Source: a virus
IMG/VR virus record: IMGVR_UViG_3300025141_000378
Location: 1-34,439 of that record
DNA length: 34,439 nt
Strand: one strand, 5' to 3'
Shown: piece after piece, positions 8,755 to 16,661 of the stretch
How positions within the stretch are numbered: position 1 is the first letter of the stretch
Layout of the letters: every line of letters starts with the position of its first letter
Notes under the pieces: model-generated
What the model was told of the DNA's origin: nothing
The model's database searches: none
What the model saw: only the letters and a program-made list of their open reading frames with translations
Program-made: the position numbers and the translations under genes

Positions 8755-8872
8755 TGACGGCTGTATGGGGCCGTGGGCGGTGGTGTTGTCTCTGGTCACA
8801 CCTCGATCATCATCGTTAGTTGCACCCCAGCCAGTTGCCCCCACGGGTAAGCTGGTAGCCGTCATTTTTTTT
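8755..8872 (+). terminator. Long nested stem ending in T8: terminator or structured RNA
   Basis: TGACGGCT (8755-8762) pairs with AGCCGTCA (8857-8864), followed directly by eight T residues (8865-8872). Inside, CCGTGGG (8771-8777) pairs with CCCACGG (8840-8846). The result is a roughly 110-nt multi-helix element ending like an intrinsic terminator, between scaffold and capsid. It may attenuate read-through or be a small RNA. Pairings were found by eye. Confidence 0.5.
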
Positions 8873-9091
8873 CACAAACCGTTTGACGAACCGCGAATGG
8901 TTTAGCAGAACAAGACTGCGCTTTGAGTTGGGCGCATAAAACAGACTCACAGTTTCGCCCTACAGCGATTGGCAATCGCACTGGCCATATCGGGATTGGC
9001 CGACCGAGCTAGACAGACATATCCGCTTGCTTCCGAGTGGGAGTGGGGTGGCGTGTCAGAATAATTTAACCTTCAATGGAAAGGATTTATT
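8873..9091 (+). other. Non-coding capsid leader
   Basis: With the preceding structure this completes a 344-nt gap without a credible gene. AAACC and GGTTT arms flank 8876-8903, and this stretch contains TTGACG. GCGATT-GGC-AATCGC forms a perfect hairpin at 8965-8979. An AAAGGA Shine-Dalgarno (9080-9085) precedes the capsid ATG. A capsid promoter probably lies here, but I see no clean -10 after TTGACG, so none is assigned. Confidence 0.4.
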
Positions 9092-10348
9092 ATGGCTTGT
9101 AGTAATGTATTCGATGCGTTTGCGATTGCCACACAGAATCTCGCTGATGAGGTTTATCGCAATGCTTCTTATCGTTCCGTGTGGCTTAATGCTATTCCTC
9201 GCGGAACTTTTGAAACGGGTGTGGGAACCACCAAGACTACGTTCGCTATCGAAAATAGCGAACCAACGGATGACACGGAAACGTGGACGGCAATTACCAA
9301 TACAGAGGTAGTTGGCGGCGGCGACGGCGGTCCATCTGGTTCTTGTGCAAGTACCTACACCGACGTGGAAGTGGGCTATACCAGCCGCACTTATAACCCA
9401 GAGGAATTTGCCCTTCGCGGGCCGGTTCTCTGTAAGGATGATCTGATTTACGATCATAACGTGGACACTTTCCTTCGCGCCTATGTGGAGGAAATGACCA
9501 AGCGGGCGCAGCGCAGCTGGGAAAAACGATACGAGGCTCTCTATATGAAGTTCGCGTCGAAGCTCTCCGCTGGCAACGGCTTGTCAATCGTGGACACCGA
9601 GGGGCTGATTGAGGATGTTGCCTTGACGGTATCCACCTCGACCATCACGCAACAGCTGCTTGACCAAGTGGCGGTTGACTTGATTGATCGTGGAGCCACT
9701 AACCCAGACAGCAATGGCTGGATTAGCTATGGCGCAGACGGCCCCGTGTTCCCGATTCTGATCGGGCTGGAAGCCAGCCAGCAGATTGCGCTGAACAACA
9801 GCGAGCTGCGGGAAGACTTCCGTAACGCTGAATCCGGTAAGGGTGCGGCATCGGAGCTGATGAGTCGGATGGGTGCTACGAGGTCTATCAAGAACTTCCG
9901 GCACGTCCCGAACCTTCGCCCAGCGCGGTTTACCCACGATGGCTCGAAGTACGTTCGTGTTAACCAATACACGATGTCATCGGCCACGAAGGGCAAGAAG
10001 GCGGTTATTAATCCGTCTTGGAACACAGCTCCTTACGAGGCAGCTGTCATACTGAACCCGTCTGTGTACACCTCGGAGATTGTCCCGCCGGTGAACTCAG
10101 CTGGTGGTGTCAGCTGGAACCCCACCTCCTATATGGGTGAGTGGAAATGGGTCACTGGTGGAAGCAAGATTATGGCTGCCAACGCTGACTGTGAAGACCC
10201 GCTGGATAAGCTGGGCCGTCACTACGCAGAGTTTAAACACGCTGCGCGTCCAGAGTTCCCTAGCCACGGGATCACGATCATCTTTAAGCGTGCGTGCGGC
10301 ACTAGCGGCTCCGTAAGCATTACAGATGTGACAGCTTGCAGTAGCTAA
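9092..10348 (+). CDS. Major capsid protein
   Basis: A 418-aa protein with a strong AAGGA site 6 nt before its ATG, its own leader and a strong terminator after it, as expected for the most abundant virion protein. The N-terminus is helical (FDAFAIATQNLADEVYRNAS) with no obvious cleavage site. The rest mixes beta-rich segments and a long helical stretch (VDTFLRAYVEEMTKRAQRSWEK, near 129-150) that could be the HK97-fold spine helix. It follows the scaffold in canonical order. There are several cysteines, including two near the C-terminus. The call is from order, length and expression signals; no family motif was matched. Confidence 0.82.
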   Translation: MACSNVFDAFAIATQNLADEVYRNASYRSVWLNAIPRGTFETGVGTTKTTFAIENSEPTDDTETWTAITNTEVVGGGDGGPSGSCASTYTDVEVGYTSRTYNPEEFALRGPVLCKDDLIYDHNVDTFLRAYVEEMTKRAQRSWEKRYEALYMKFASKLSAGNGLSIVDTEGLIEDVALTVSTSTITQQLLDQVAVDLIDRGATNPDSNGWISYGADGPVFPILIGLEASQQIALNNSELREDFRNAESGKGAASELMSRMGATRSIKNFRHVPNLRPARFTHDGSKYVRVNQYTMSSATKGKKAVINPSWNTAPYEAAVILNPSVYTSEIVPPVNSAGGVSWNPTSYMGEWKWVTGGSKIMAANADCEDPLDKLGRHYAEFKHAARPEFPSHGITIIFKRACGTSGSVSITDVTACSS

Positions 10349-10364
10349 AAACTGTCCAACAGCT

Positions 10365-10404
10365 GGCGGCCCGTTCAATGACGGGCGGGTCGCCGGTTTT
10401 TTTT
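10365..10404 (+). terminator. Rho-independent terminator after the capsid gene
   Basis: GGCG (10365-10368) and CCCGT (10370-10374) pair with ACGGG (10381-10385) and CGCC (10391-10394). Eight T residues follow (10397-10404). It lies 16 nt after the capsid stop and should strip polymerases from the highly expressed capsid transcript. Confidence 0.8.
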
Positions 10405-10436
10405 AATTTAGTAAGTCGAAGCAGTAGAAAACACTT

Positions 10437-10817
10437 ATGAACAATCCAACTATTTATTCTGATGGAGTTTCCAACTCCGTCCAAGACTCCCCTCTCCGCG
10501 TTCAAAACAAGATACTTGGCTCGCTCAAGAACTTGGGTGGAACAGCGCAGTCCGTTGGTGCAGCCAGCGGGTTGAAATCAAACACAGCCTCTATCGGAGC
10601 CAACACGGCCCGCAAGAGTCTGGTGATGCAGAACACCACAGCGACGGCGTTGTACGTCAAGCTGGGCAGCGGAGCCAGCTCGACCGACTACCACTTTGAA
10701 GTCGCCGGAGGCGGCGGGGTGGTGGGGATGGGTGCGACATTGAACGTCACCGGCTATACGGGTGTGGTTTCAATCGACCCAGCCACAAACGGATTCACTT
10801 TGGTTGAGTTTGAATAA
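10437..10817 (+). CDS. Small putative virion (decoration/connector) protein
   Basis: A 126-aa protein. The central part reads ANTARKSLVMQNTTATALYVKLG (from about residue 55) and then a beta-rich, Gly-rich end (YTGVVSIDPA). This ARKxLxxQNxxxxxLYVKLG pattern is common in small structural proteins encoded beside the capsid or fibre genes of marine and other phages. That is family knowledge recalled from memory, not a match made here. It begins about 30 nt after the capsid terminator and lies 12 nt before the fibre gene, so it belongs to the fibre transcription unit. Confidence 0.7.
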   Translation: MNNPTIYSDGVSNSVQDSPLRVQNKILGSLKNLGGTAQSVGAASGLKSNTASIGANTARKSLVMQNTTATALYVKLGSGASSTDYHFEVAGGGGVVGMGATLNVTGYTGVVSIDPATNGFTLVEFE

Positions 10818-10829
10818 GGAGAGACTGAT

Positions 10830-13800
10830 ATGGGAGCTACACTAGGAGGTTCTGGATTAAACGGGGCAACGATTCACGTTGACCAAACTGTCACCGAGGG
10901 TGAAATCGTCACCCAGCTAGTAAACGCCAGCGATGGCCAAGGTCTGCACTTCGACGGTGCGGCTGGAAACATCGACATTCCCGGTTCGGGGAGTGCGCCG
11001 GTTGTTGAGCTTGGAACGAAGTTCAGTTTCGAGTACATACTGCAAGCGGATGAGTGGTCTTCGACAAGCAATGTTTATTTAACAGATTTTGGTAGTTCGG
11101 GCCGTTTTATATTTGGCAGTTCAACGAGTGGCACTTCCAACAATCTTGGGGCGCATACGTCATCGTGGGCCAGTTTTGGAATTAACCCGTTGACCGACTT
11201 AAAAGTGCATCATCTCGTGCTGACTGTCGATGACACGGCGATTGTTTTGTATGACAACGGCAATGAAATTGGGACGGCAACGCTCCCAACTTCTCCGACG
11301 ATTGACTTGGCTGCTGATGCGAGGATTGGGGCATCCAACGATGGGTTTGGCAGTTTCTTCAACGGCACAATCTACCGCTGCCGATTCTGGAACAAGACGC
11401 TTTCCCAACCGGAGGTCACGGATGCCTACGAGAATGCGACCGTGCCGTTTGCCGACCAGTATGGGAGTCAGACCGAGAAGGTGACGAATGGAACATTCGC
11501 AAGCGATACTGGTTGGACTAAAAATTCAGCTTGGTCGATTGGTTCGGGCGTTGCAACTGCTGACGGTTCTGCGTCAAATTCTCTTTACCAGAGCGGGGTG
11601 ATTTCATCGACGGGCGGTAAGCGGTATCGTTATTCGTTCGACTATACCCGAACGTCTGGAACCTCGCTGGGGGTGCAATATCACAACGGCAGCAGTTACG
11701 TTGACATCGCAACCGGCGCGGAAACTGGAACCAACACCGCAACCGGCGAATTTGTCACCACCGGCACTCCGGATGGATACATTTATTTCACAGCCAACGG
11801 CAATTGGGCTGGCACTCTGGATAATGTGACACTAGTCGCCGCTGGCTGCGTGGCTGACTACGACCTAGCGTTTAGCAATCCAGAAATTTCGTTTATGGTG
11901 CAAGACCGCGCTGGTGCAGCGGACGGCGAAGCTTCCAATGACGGGACGAACCCAACTGGAATTTCGCAAGTCACGCCTCTTGTCCAAGTGAATGCCACGG
12001 CGGCTCGCATTGGAACGACTGCGGCGACACCGGCTGATGGTGAGTTGTTGGTGAGTGGGAACGTGGGGGTTGGAACCGCCACGCCGGGAACTTACGATTC
12101 CCGTGCAGAACGACTAGTAATTCACGAAGCTGGAGACGGTGGCATTACCATTGCAACCGGCGCGGCATCCGATGGGAGACTTGTTTTTGCGCAGTCTGGT
12201 GATACGGGATTAGACCACGGTGAGATTTCGTACGACCAGAACACTGAAGCAATGGGTTTCGCAACCGCTGGTACTGGTCGCCTCACCATCGACTCGGATG
12301 GCAACGTGGGGATTGGGGCGTCAGCGGCAGACTACGAAGCAGATGCGGACAATCTTGTGGTCTGCGGGGCTGCCCACGCCGGTTTAACTATTGCTACCGG
12401 CACAGCGCACAGAGGTTCAATCTATTTTGCTGATGGAACAACCGGCACTGACCAATACGATGGGTTCATCGACTACAACCACAGCACCAGAGCTATGCGG
12501 TTGGGAACTGGCGGCGGCAACGCTCGCCTCACCATCGACTCGGATGGCAACGTGGGCGTGGGCGTGACGCCAAATGCCAACTGGAGTGGGACGGGAGTTG
12601 CGCTGCAATTGGGCAACGCCGCGCATATTGTGTCATCGGGCGAATATTTATACAGCGGTAGCAACTACTATTACAATTCGGGATGGAAGTATGCCACCTC
12701 CGCTGCGGCAACAAAGTATGCACAAGGCGCGGGGGCTCATACATTTTCTGTCGCGGCCAGCGGGACGGCAGATGGTGATATAAATACAACGGGGACTTGG
12801 ACAGACGCGCTCACCATCGACTCGGCTGGCGCAGTCTCCATAACGACAAGTGCCGCTGCCACAAACCAATTAAAAGTTACGTCTACCGACGGGACGGCGA
12901 CGGTAAAAACATATTCAACAGCAGACGGCAGCGGTTTAATCATTAACCAGAATTACGCCGTGGGCGGACCACCGTACTTGCGGAACGCTGATTTCGTGGC
13001 CTCGGTGGAGGATGCGTCTGCGTCACAGATGCGGTTCTTTACCAAAGCGGCGAGTGCTAACCCAGCACTCGCGCTCACCATCTACAGCACGGGCCTCGCA
13101 GCGTTTGAAGCCGAAGCTGAAATTGTTGGCGACATTCGCCACCGCGCAAATCTTAACGTGCTGAATGCTGCTGCTGACGGCTGGAACGCTTGGGCCACGC
13201 GCCACGCAGCAACCGGCACGGTTGAGTTGAGCAACATTCGGTTCACGGACAAGCAGAACTTGCTGACCAACTCCGGCTTCGATGTGTGGAGCAACTCGAC
13301 GCTGGAGGATGTTGGGAGTGATTTAGTTACTAACGGAACTTTCGCATCCGACACTGGATGGACTAAAAACGCTGGCTGGACTATTACGGGAGGCAAAGGT
13401 GTAGCAACCAGTGCCACTTCGGGTTACGCTATTCTTCAGACAATCCCAACCACGGTAGTTGGCAAGCTGTATAAATTTACCGTAACTGTGTCCGATTTTT
13501 CTGCTGGCGGCATATCCCTCTATAATCCTAGTTATTTTTCACCCGACATCAGCATTACCGCAGATGGCACATACACATTCACTGTTGAGGCGTTGGCTGC
13601 GTTCACAAGTTTTCAAATTCGCGCGTCTGGCACAACCACACTAAAAATTGATGATGTTACATTCACAGAAGTCACGCCGGGGTGCGTGGAGGACACTGAT
13701 ACGCTGGCGATGGATGGGTGGCGTAAAGCCGGAGGTATTGACTTATTTCGCGACCAAACCACCACGAAAGACGGCAGTTTATATTCGCTGAAAATCGACA

Positions 13801-14522
13801 ATACCGCTGGCGAGGCGTGGGACGTTGCTTGGCCGGCGCAAGGCGGCAGTTCACTTGGCAGTAAACCGGAAATTCTGGCCAAGTTCAAAAATCGAACGGT
13901 GACGCTTGGTGCGTGGATTAAAGCGGACGGGTCTAACGAGGCGTGGTTGTCGGTGCAGTCAAGCGCGGGGACAGCCAACTCGACCAAAACAAGCTCCTCG
14001 GATTGGACTTGGGTGGAGGTTACGGCAACCACAGCGGCAGTAATGACAACTGGAATGACTTGGTTTGCTTGTTATGTAGTGTCCGATTCGGGAAGTGTTC
14101 ATCACGTTTCCCAACCGATGCTTGTATTCGGCTCCGCAATCGGCTCGGGGAATTATTCGCGACCGAGCGGGGAGATTGTTTGGTGTGAGGGTAACGCAAC
14201 AACGGCTTTGCCGAATTATAACTCTGTAACCGTATCGTCAGACGCATCGTGGAACTTGGAGGTTGAGACTAATGGGCGCGTTCCCAAAGGCGCAAAAGCA
14301 GTTCATTTGACTTATTATGGAATTGCCGGAACGGCAGATTCCTACTTTGGGTTCGGCCCAGAAGATGGACAACGAACAACGTGGGGAACAGGTTGGGACA
14401 CCACAAACCGTTTGAGGAACTCTGGATGGGTAAACTGCGATTCAAACGGGGATATTTATCTAGACCGGAACAACACTTGGACGGCTGTTACTGTTCTGCT
14501 GAATGCAGTCGAACTTCGATAA
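10830..14522 (+). CDS. Large tail fibre / receptor-binding protein with lectin-like modules
   Basis: A 1230-aa beta-rich protein. Residues about 30-190 resemble a LamG/concanavalin jelly-roll (FSFEYILQAD..., HHLVLTVDDTAIVLYDNGN, IYRCRFWNKTLSQPEVTDAY). Two copies of an NGTFASDTGWTKN module (near 218 and 833) begin CBM4/9-like galactose-binding-type folds. Between them lie repeats of LTIDSDGNVGIG type, common in phage fibre shafts. No S74 intramolecular chaperone is seen at the C-terminus. The protein probably binds glycans on the host surface. The gene contains no CAGCTG although the rest of the window is full of it. AAGGAGAG precedes the ATG. Confidence 0.85.
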   Translation: MGATLGGSGLNGATIHVDQTVTEGEIVTQLVNASDGQGLHFDGAAGNIDIPGSGSAPVVELGTKFSFEYILQADEWSSTSNVYLTDFGSSGRFIFGSSTSGTSNNLGAHTSSWASFGINPLTDLKVHHLVLTVDDTAIVLYDNGNEIGTATLPTSPTIDLAADARIGASNDGFGSFFNGTIYRCRFWNKTLSQPEVTDAYENATVPFADQYGSQTEKVTNGTFASDTGWTKNSAWSIGSGVATADGSASNSLYQSGVISSTGGKRYRYSFDYTRTSGTSLGVQYHNGSSYVDIATGAETGTNTATGEFVTTGTPDGYIYFTANGNWAGTLDNVTLVAAGCVADYDLAFSNPEISFMVQDRAGAADGEASNDGTNPTGISQVTPLVQVNATAARIGTTAATPADGELLVSGNVGVGTATPGTYDSRAERLVIHEAGDGGITIATGAASDGRLVFAQSGDTGLDHGEISYDQNTEAMGFATAGTGRLTIDSDGNVGIGASAADYEADADNLVVCGAAHAGLTIATGTAHRGSIYFADGTTGTDQYDGFIDYNHSTRAMRLGTGGGNARLTIDSDGNVGVGVTPNANWSGTGVALQLGNAAHIVSSGEYLYSGSNYYYNSGWKYATSAAATKYAQGAGAHTFSVAASGTADGDINTTGTWTDALTIDSAGAVSITTSAAATNQLKVTSTDGTATVKTYSTADGSGLIINQNYAVGGPPYLRNADFVASVEDASASQMRFFTKAASANPALALTIYSTGLAAFEAEAEIVGDIRHRANLNVLNAAADGWNAWATRHAATGTVELSNIRFTDKQNLLTNSGFDVWSNSTLEDVGSDLVTNGTFASDTGWTKNAGWTITGGKGVATSATSGYAILQTIPTTVVGKLYKFTVTVSDFSAGGISLYNPSYFSPDISITADGTYTFTVEALAAFTSFQIRASGTTTLKIDDVTFTEVTPGCVEDTDTLAMDGWRKAGGIDLFRDQTTTKDGSLYSLKIDNTAGEAWDVAWPAQGGSSLGSKPEILAKFKNRTVTLGAWIKADGSNEAWLSVQSSAGTANSTKTSSSDWTWVEVTATTAAVMTTGMTWFACYVVSDSGSVHHVSQPMLVFGSAIGSGNYSRPSGEIVWCEGNATTALPNYNSVTVSSDASWNLEVETNGRVPKGAKAVHLTYYGIAGTADSYFGFGPEDGQRTTWGTGWDTTNRLRNSGWVNCDSNGDIYLDRNNTWTAVTVLLNAVELR
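12279..12556 (+). repeat. Internal direct repeats in the fibre gene
   Basis: CGCCTCACCATCGACTCGG begins a near-identical 31-32 bp unit at 12279-12310 and 12525-12556, encoding RLTIDSDGNVG. A more diverged third copy starts near 12808. The nucleotide identity exceeds what shared protein sequence needs, so recent duplication or gene conversion within the shaft is likely. Confidence 0.7.
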
Positions 14523-14531
14523 GGTTTTAAA

Positions 14532-15161
14532 ATGGCAATTACATTAAATTCAACAACACCACTCGACGAGACGCAGAAGTGGGTTTCCGTTCAAGTCGAG
14601 GCAGACGGTGATAAGTGCAATTTCAACCACGTTGCACCGGCAGACTTGGAAGGCGATGACTTGCAAGCGTTCGTTGACGGCAAAGAAGATTTCTACCAGC
14701 GCGAACTGCTTCGCAATATGTATCCAAGTGCCGACTGCTACAATAGCGGCTTGGAGGATTGGGATGCGTGGATTGCCGCCGGTTGCAAGAACGCTGAAAT
14801 CACCAAGACAACCGTAACGCCAGCGCAACCCGCAGTTGATGCGGTGATGGGCGAGCGGCAAGTGGTTGTTGAAAGCGAAGTTGATGAGGAAGTTTCGACA
14901 ACTGAAATCGTCGAGGTTGACGGCAAGTTTGTTGAAAAGACAACGACCGAGACAGTCACCAAGACGGTCAGCACTCCGCAAGTGACTAAGCATAAATTAT
15001 ACAACGAAGCCGGTGAGGAAATTGGCGAACACGCTGTGCCGGTGATGGAATCTTACGAGGTTAGCCCCGCCGTTGAAGCGGTAGCCGAGAAGACGGAGAC
15101 GGTAGTCACGCGAGCCGAAAGCGTAGTAGAAAAAGTAGCTTGGAAAGACACAGTAGAATGA
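14532..15161 (+). CDS. Fibre-associated protein of unknown function
   Basis: A 209-aa protein directly after the fibre with an AAGG site before its ATG. Residues 1-95 are a compact mixed domain (with DWDAWIAAGCKN). Residues 95-209 are Val/Thr/Glu-rich and repetitive (VVVESEVDEEVSTTEIVEVDG..., TTTETVTKTVS), probably extended or fibrous. The position after a fibre gene suits a fibre chaperone or a secondary fibre protein, but no known assembly family is recognised. Like the fibre it lacks CAGCTG, so the two probably moved together. It overlaps the next gene by ATGA. Confidence 0.65.
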   Translation: MAITLNSTTPLDETQKWVSVQVEADGDKCNFNHVAPADLEGDDLQAFVDGKEDFYQRELLRNMYPSADCYNSGLEDWDAWIAAGCKNAEITKTTVTPAQPAVDAVMGERQVVVESEVDEEVSTTEIVEVDGKFVEKTTTETVTKTVSTPQVTKHKLYNEAGEEIGEHAVPVMESYEVSPAVEAVAEKTETVVTRAESVVEKVAWKDTVE

Positions 15162-15484
15162 TAGAGGTAAACACAATACCGAAACCAGAGGCGGGGCTTA
15201 ATGTCTCGAAAGTAGCCATCAGCTTAAACAGCGCGGCAGAGTTCAATATGCAGTTCAACGTGGTTGGCTGGGGTAAATACACCGACGCAGAAGGCAATGA
15301 GATATGGGGCAACTCGCCGCTCGTCTCGACGCTGCTGCGCGTGGACGGCGATGCTTGGCGCAACTGGACACCCGATGCGGCTGGCAGCGACGCCGACTAC
15401 ATTGCGGCACTCGCCCTCCAACAGCTTGGTCTTGAGAAAGACGAGACGGTTGTTGCGGTGGAACCAGAAGCATCCGCTGAATAG
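15158..15484 (+). CDS. Small protein of unknown function in the fibre cluster
   Basis: A 108-aa acidic protein starting MIEVNTIPKP. The ATG at 15158 is chosen because it forms an ATGA overlap with the upstream stop; the TTG at 15140 is less likely. It has a central beta-like stretch (FNMQFNVVGWGKYTDAEGNEI) and a C-terminal helix. Probably a virion or assembly factor by context. No family is recognised. Confidence 0.65.
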   Translation: MIEVNTIPKPEAGLNVSKVAISLNSAAEFNMQFNVVGWGKYTDAEGNEIWGNSPLVSTLLRVDGDAWRNWTPDAAGSDADYIAALALQQLGLEKDETVVAVEPEASAE

Positions 15485-15489
15485 GCGGT

Positions 15490-15585
15490 ATGCCGATTGT
15501 CAACGCGAGTGACAAACGTCCTAGAGAGTTTGGGCAGGGGCATTCTGGCCAGCTTCGCAGCTGGCTTGAAGGGGGTTTTGTATGA
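15490..15585 (+). CDS. Possible 31-aa leader peptide of the lysis cluster
   Basis: ATG at 15490 follows an AGGCGG site. The frame encodes 31 residues beginning MPIVNASDKRPREFG and ends in a TGA that overlaps the start of the holin-like gene as ATGA. The coupling and spacing support translation; the peptide has no recognised function. Confidence 0.45.
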   Translation: MPIVNASDKRPREFGQGHSGQLRSWLEGGFV

Positions 15586-15764
15586 GGGAGATTCTGACAT
15601 TAGACACATTAAAGGTGGGGCTGGCCTCGGCGACGGGGCTGGGGAACTGGCTGGTCGAGATCGAGCTGGCACTACAGATCACAATATCGTTGGCCAGCTT
15701 GTTCTACATTGTGCTAAAGATTAAGGAGCAGCTGGACAAGACCGGCGGCAAGGGGGGGAAATAA
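15582..15764 (+). CDS. Small holin-like membrane protein
   Basis: A 60-aa protein with one or two hydrophobic segments (GLASATGLGNWLVEIELALQ and ITISLASLFYIVLKI) followed by a charged C-terminus KEQLDKTGGKGGK. A short membrane protein with a basic tail after the fibre genes, followed by another membrane protein and a lipoprotein, fits a holin or pinholin. The start is coupled to the upstream mini-ORF and preceded by AGGGGG. Identification is by topology and context only. Confidence 0.6.
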   Translation: MREILTLDTLKVGLASATGLGNWLVEIELALQITISLASLFYIVLKIKEQLDKTGGKGGK

Positions 15765-15771
15765 TTTTATT

Positions 15772-15999
15772 ATGTTGACGGGAAAAAAGACCTATATGAC
15801 GGCAGCTGGCGGGATACTCGCGGCTGTGGGAGCGTACCTATCTGGTGATATGGAGATGGGGGCGTTGCTGAACATTGTGGTGACGGCTCTGCTGGCGGTG
15901 TTTCTTCGCAAAGGTGTGAAGACGGACACGGGCAGTGGTGGTGGCTCGGCAGCTCCAGCTGAGAGCTACAGCTACAGCTACAAGGGCCAAGGCGAGTAA
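15772..15999 (+). CDS. Small membrane protein, holin or antiholin candidate
   Basis: A 75-aa protein with an N-terminal hydrophobic helix (YMTAAGGILAAVGAYL), a short acidic turn and a second helix (LLNIVVTALLAVFL), then a Gly/Ser-rich hydrophilic tail ending in repeated SYSY. The two-helix hairpin with a soluble C-terminus matches class II holins. It lies 7 nt after the preceding membrane gene, so the two could be a holin/antiholin pair. No motif separates the roles. Confidence 0.6.
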   Translation: MLTGKKTYMTAAGGILAAVGAYLSGDMEMGALLNIVVTALLAVFLRKGVKTDTGSGGGSAAPAESYSYSYKGQGE

Positions 16000-16001
16000 G
16001 T

Positions 16002-16220
16002 GTGGGCTGGCTGATTAAGCTGCTGGGGTTGCTGGGTGGCTGGGGCGATCTGAAGAAGCTGGCTGTTCGGCTGCTGAAGATTGCCAAGGACAGCACGGCC
16101 AACACGAGGCAAAAGAAAAAGGATGACGCGGTTGAGGACGCTATTGCTGCTGCTCTTGCTGATGATGGCAGCCAGCTGCACGACAACGGTCGAGCTGAAG
16201 AACGCGGAGAGGCTGATTGA
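16002..16220 (+). CDS. Small amphipathic protein overlapping the lipoprotein gene
   Basis: A 72-aa protein starting at a GTG two nt after the upstream stop. The N-terminus (GWLIKLLGLLGGW) is hydrophobic, and the remainder is a charged helix (LKKLAVRLLKIAK, QKKKDDAVEDAIAAALADD). The lipoprotein gene starts inside it in another frame, the nested arrangement seen for Rz/Rz1 spanins. On that basis it could be an inner-membrane spanin partner, but its hydrophobic segment is short, so this is tentative. Confidence 0.5.
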   Translation: MGWLIKLLGLLGGWGDLKKLAVRLLKIAKDSTANTRQKKKDDAVEDAIAAALADDGSQLHDNGRAEERGEAD

Positions 16221-16335
16221 ACGCCACCCGCAAGGATTCACGGATGCGGTTCGCGCCTCCACCAACTCGGTGGTCTTCGTGCGGGACGCCCTCAAGACGA
16301 TCAACCGGCTGGAGGCCGTGATCGAGCGGCAGTAG
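16123..16335 (+). CDS. Short lipoprotein, Rz1-like o-spanin candidate
   Basis: A 70-aa protein from the ATG at 16123, with AAAAAGG just before it. A signal peptide (MTRLRTLLLLLLLMMAAS) ends in a lipidation cysteine at residue 19. A mature chain of about 50 residues with helical, coiled-coil potential follows (VVFVRDALKTINRLEAVIE). A tiny outer-membrane lipoprotein nested out of frame at the end of a holin cluster is the hallmark of o-spanins, which help disrupt the outer membrane. It implies a Gram-negative-type envelope. It lacks the proline richness of lambda Rz1. Confidence 0.65.
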   Translation: MTRLRTLLLLLLLMMAASCTTTVELKNAERLIERHPQGFTDAVRASTNSVVFVRDALKTINRLEAVIERQ

Positions 16336-16381
16336 GGCGGGGCGAGTCCTCACTCTTTGGCGAGTCCCTCGCGCCCGCCCT
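16334..16381. terminator. Bidirectional hairpin between convergent genes
   Basis: AGGGCGGGGCGAG (16334-16346) pairs with CTCGCGCCCGCCCT (16368-16381), a 13-bp GC-rich stem with a single bulge, exactly between the rightward lysis genes and the leftward integrase cluster. No T-run is present, so it may act as a roadblock or a weak terminator for both strands. Confidence 0.5.
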
Positions 16382-16608
16382 CATTCCCACCAACGCTCCT
16401 TCTTGCTTCCTCCCCAGAACCCGTCCCAATAGCCCTTCTGCCTCCACTTATCACCGTCCATCCGCTCTTTGACTTGCTCTGGAGTGTCTGACAAGTGCGG
16501 CCAGATTGGCGACCAATCATCATATTCCTCACTAGACCGTTGTTCCTCTTGGAAGATCGCGTGACATTCTGGTGAACGCTTGATGAGTTGTTGTTTATTT
16601 GTACCCAT
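16381..16608 (-). CDS. Small hypothetical protein downstream of the integrase
   Basis: A 75-aa charged protein (MGTNKQQLIKRSPECHAIFQ...) rich in Trp, Glu and Lys, ending KKERWWE. The ATG at 16608 has a good AGGTGG site just upstream; a GTG at 16614 is an alternative. It lies 53 nt downstream of the integrase on the same strand, so it could be a recombination directionality factor or a simple passenger. No DNA-binding motif is clear. Confidence 0.5.
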   Translation of the reverse strand: MGTNKQQLIKRSPECHAIFQEEQRSSEEYDDWSPIWPHLSDTPEQVKERMDGDKWRQKGYWDGFWGGSKKERWWE

Positions 16609-16661
16609 AACCACCTATGCAAAAACCTCCCATTTTTGTGGGGTTATCCATTTGCCTAAAT

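Noticed and set aside
15497-15724. 75-aa rightward frame over the holin region
   Set aside because: It is shifted relative to the coupled 31-aa and holin-like frames and has no membrane pattern or ribosome site.
16081-16122. N-terminal extension of the lipoprotein
   Set aside because: Starting at 16123 gives a proper signal peptide with AAAAAGG upstream; the extension would bury it.
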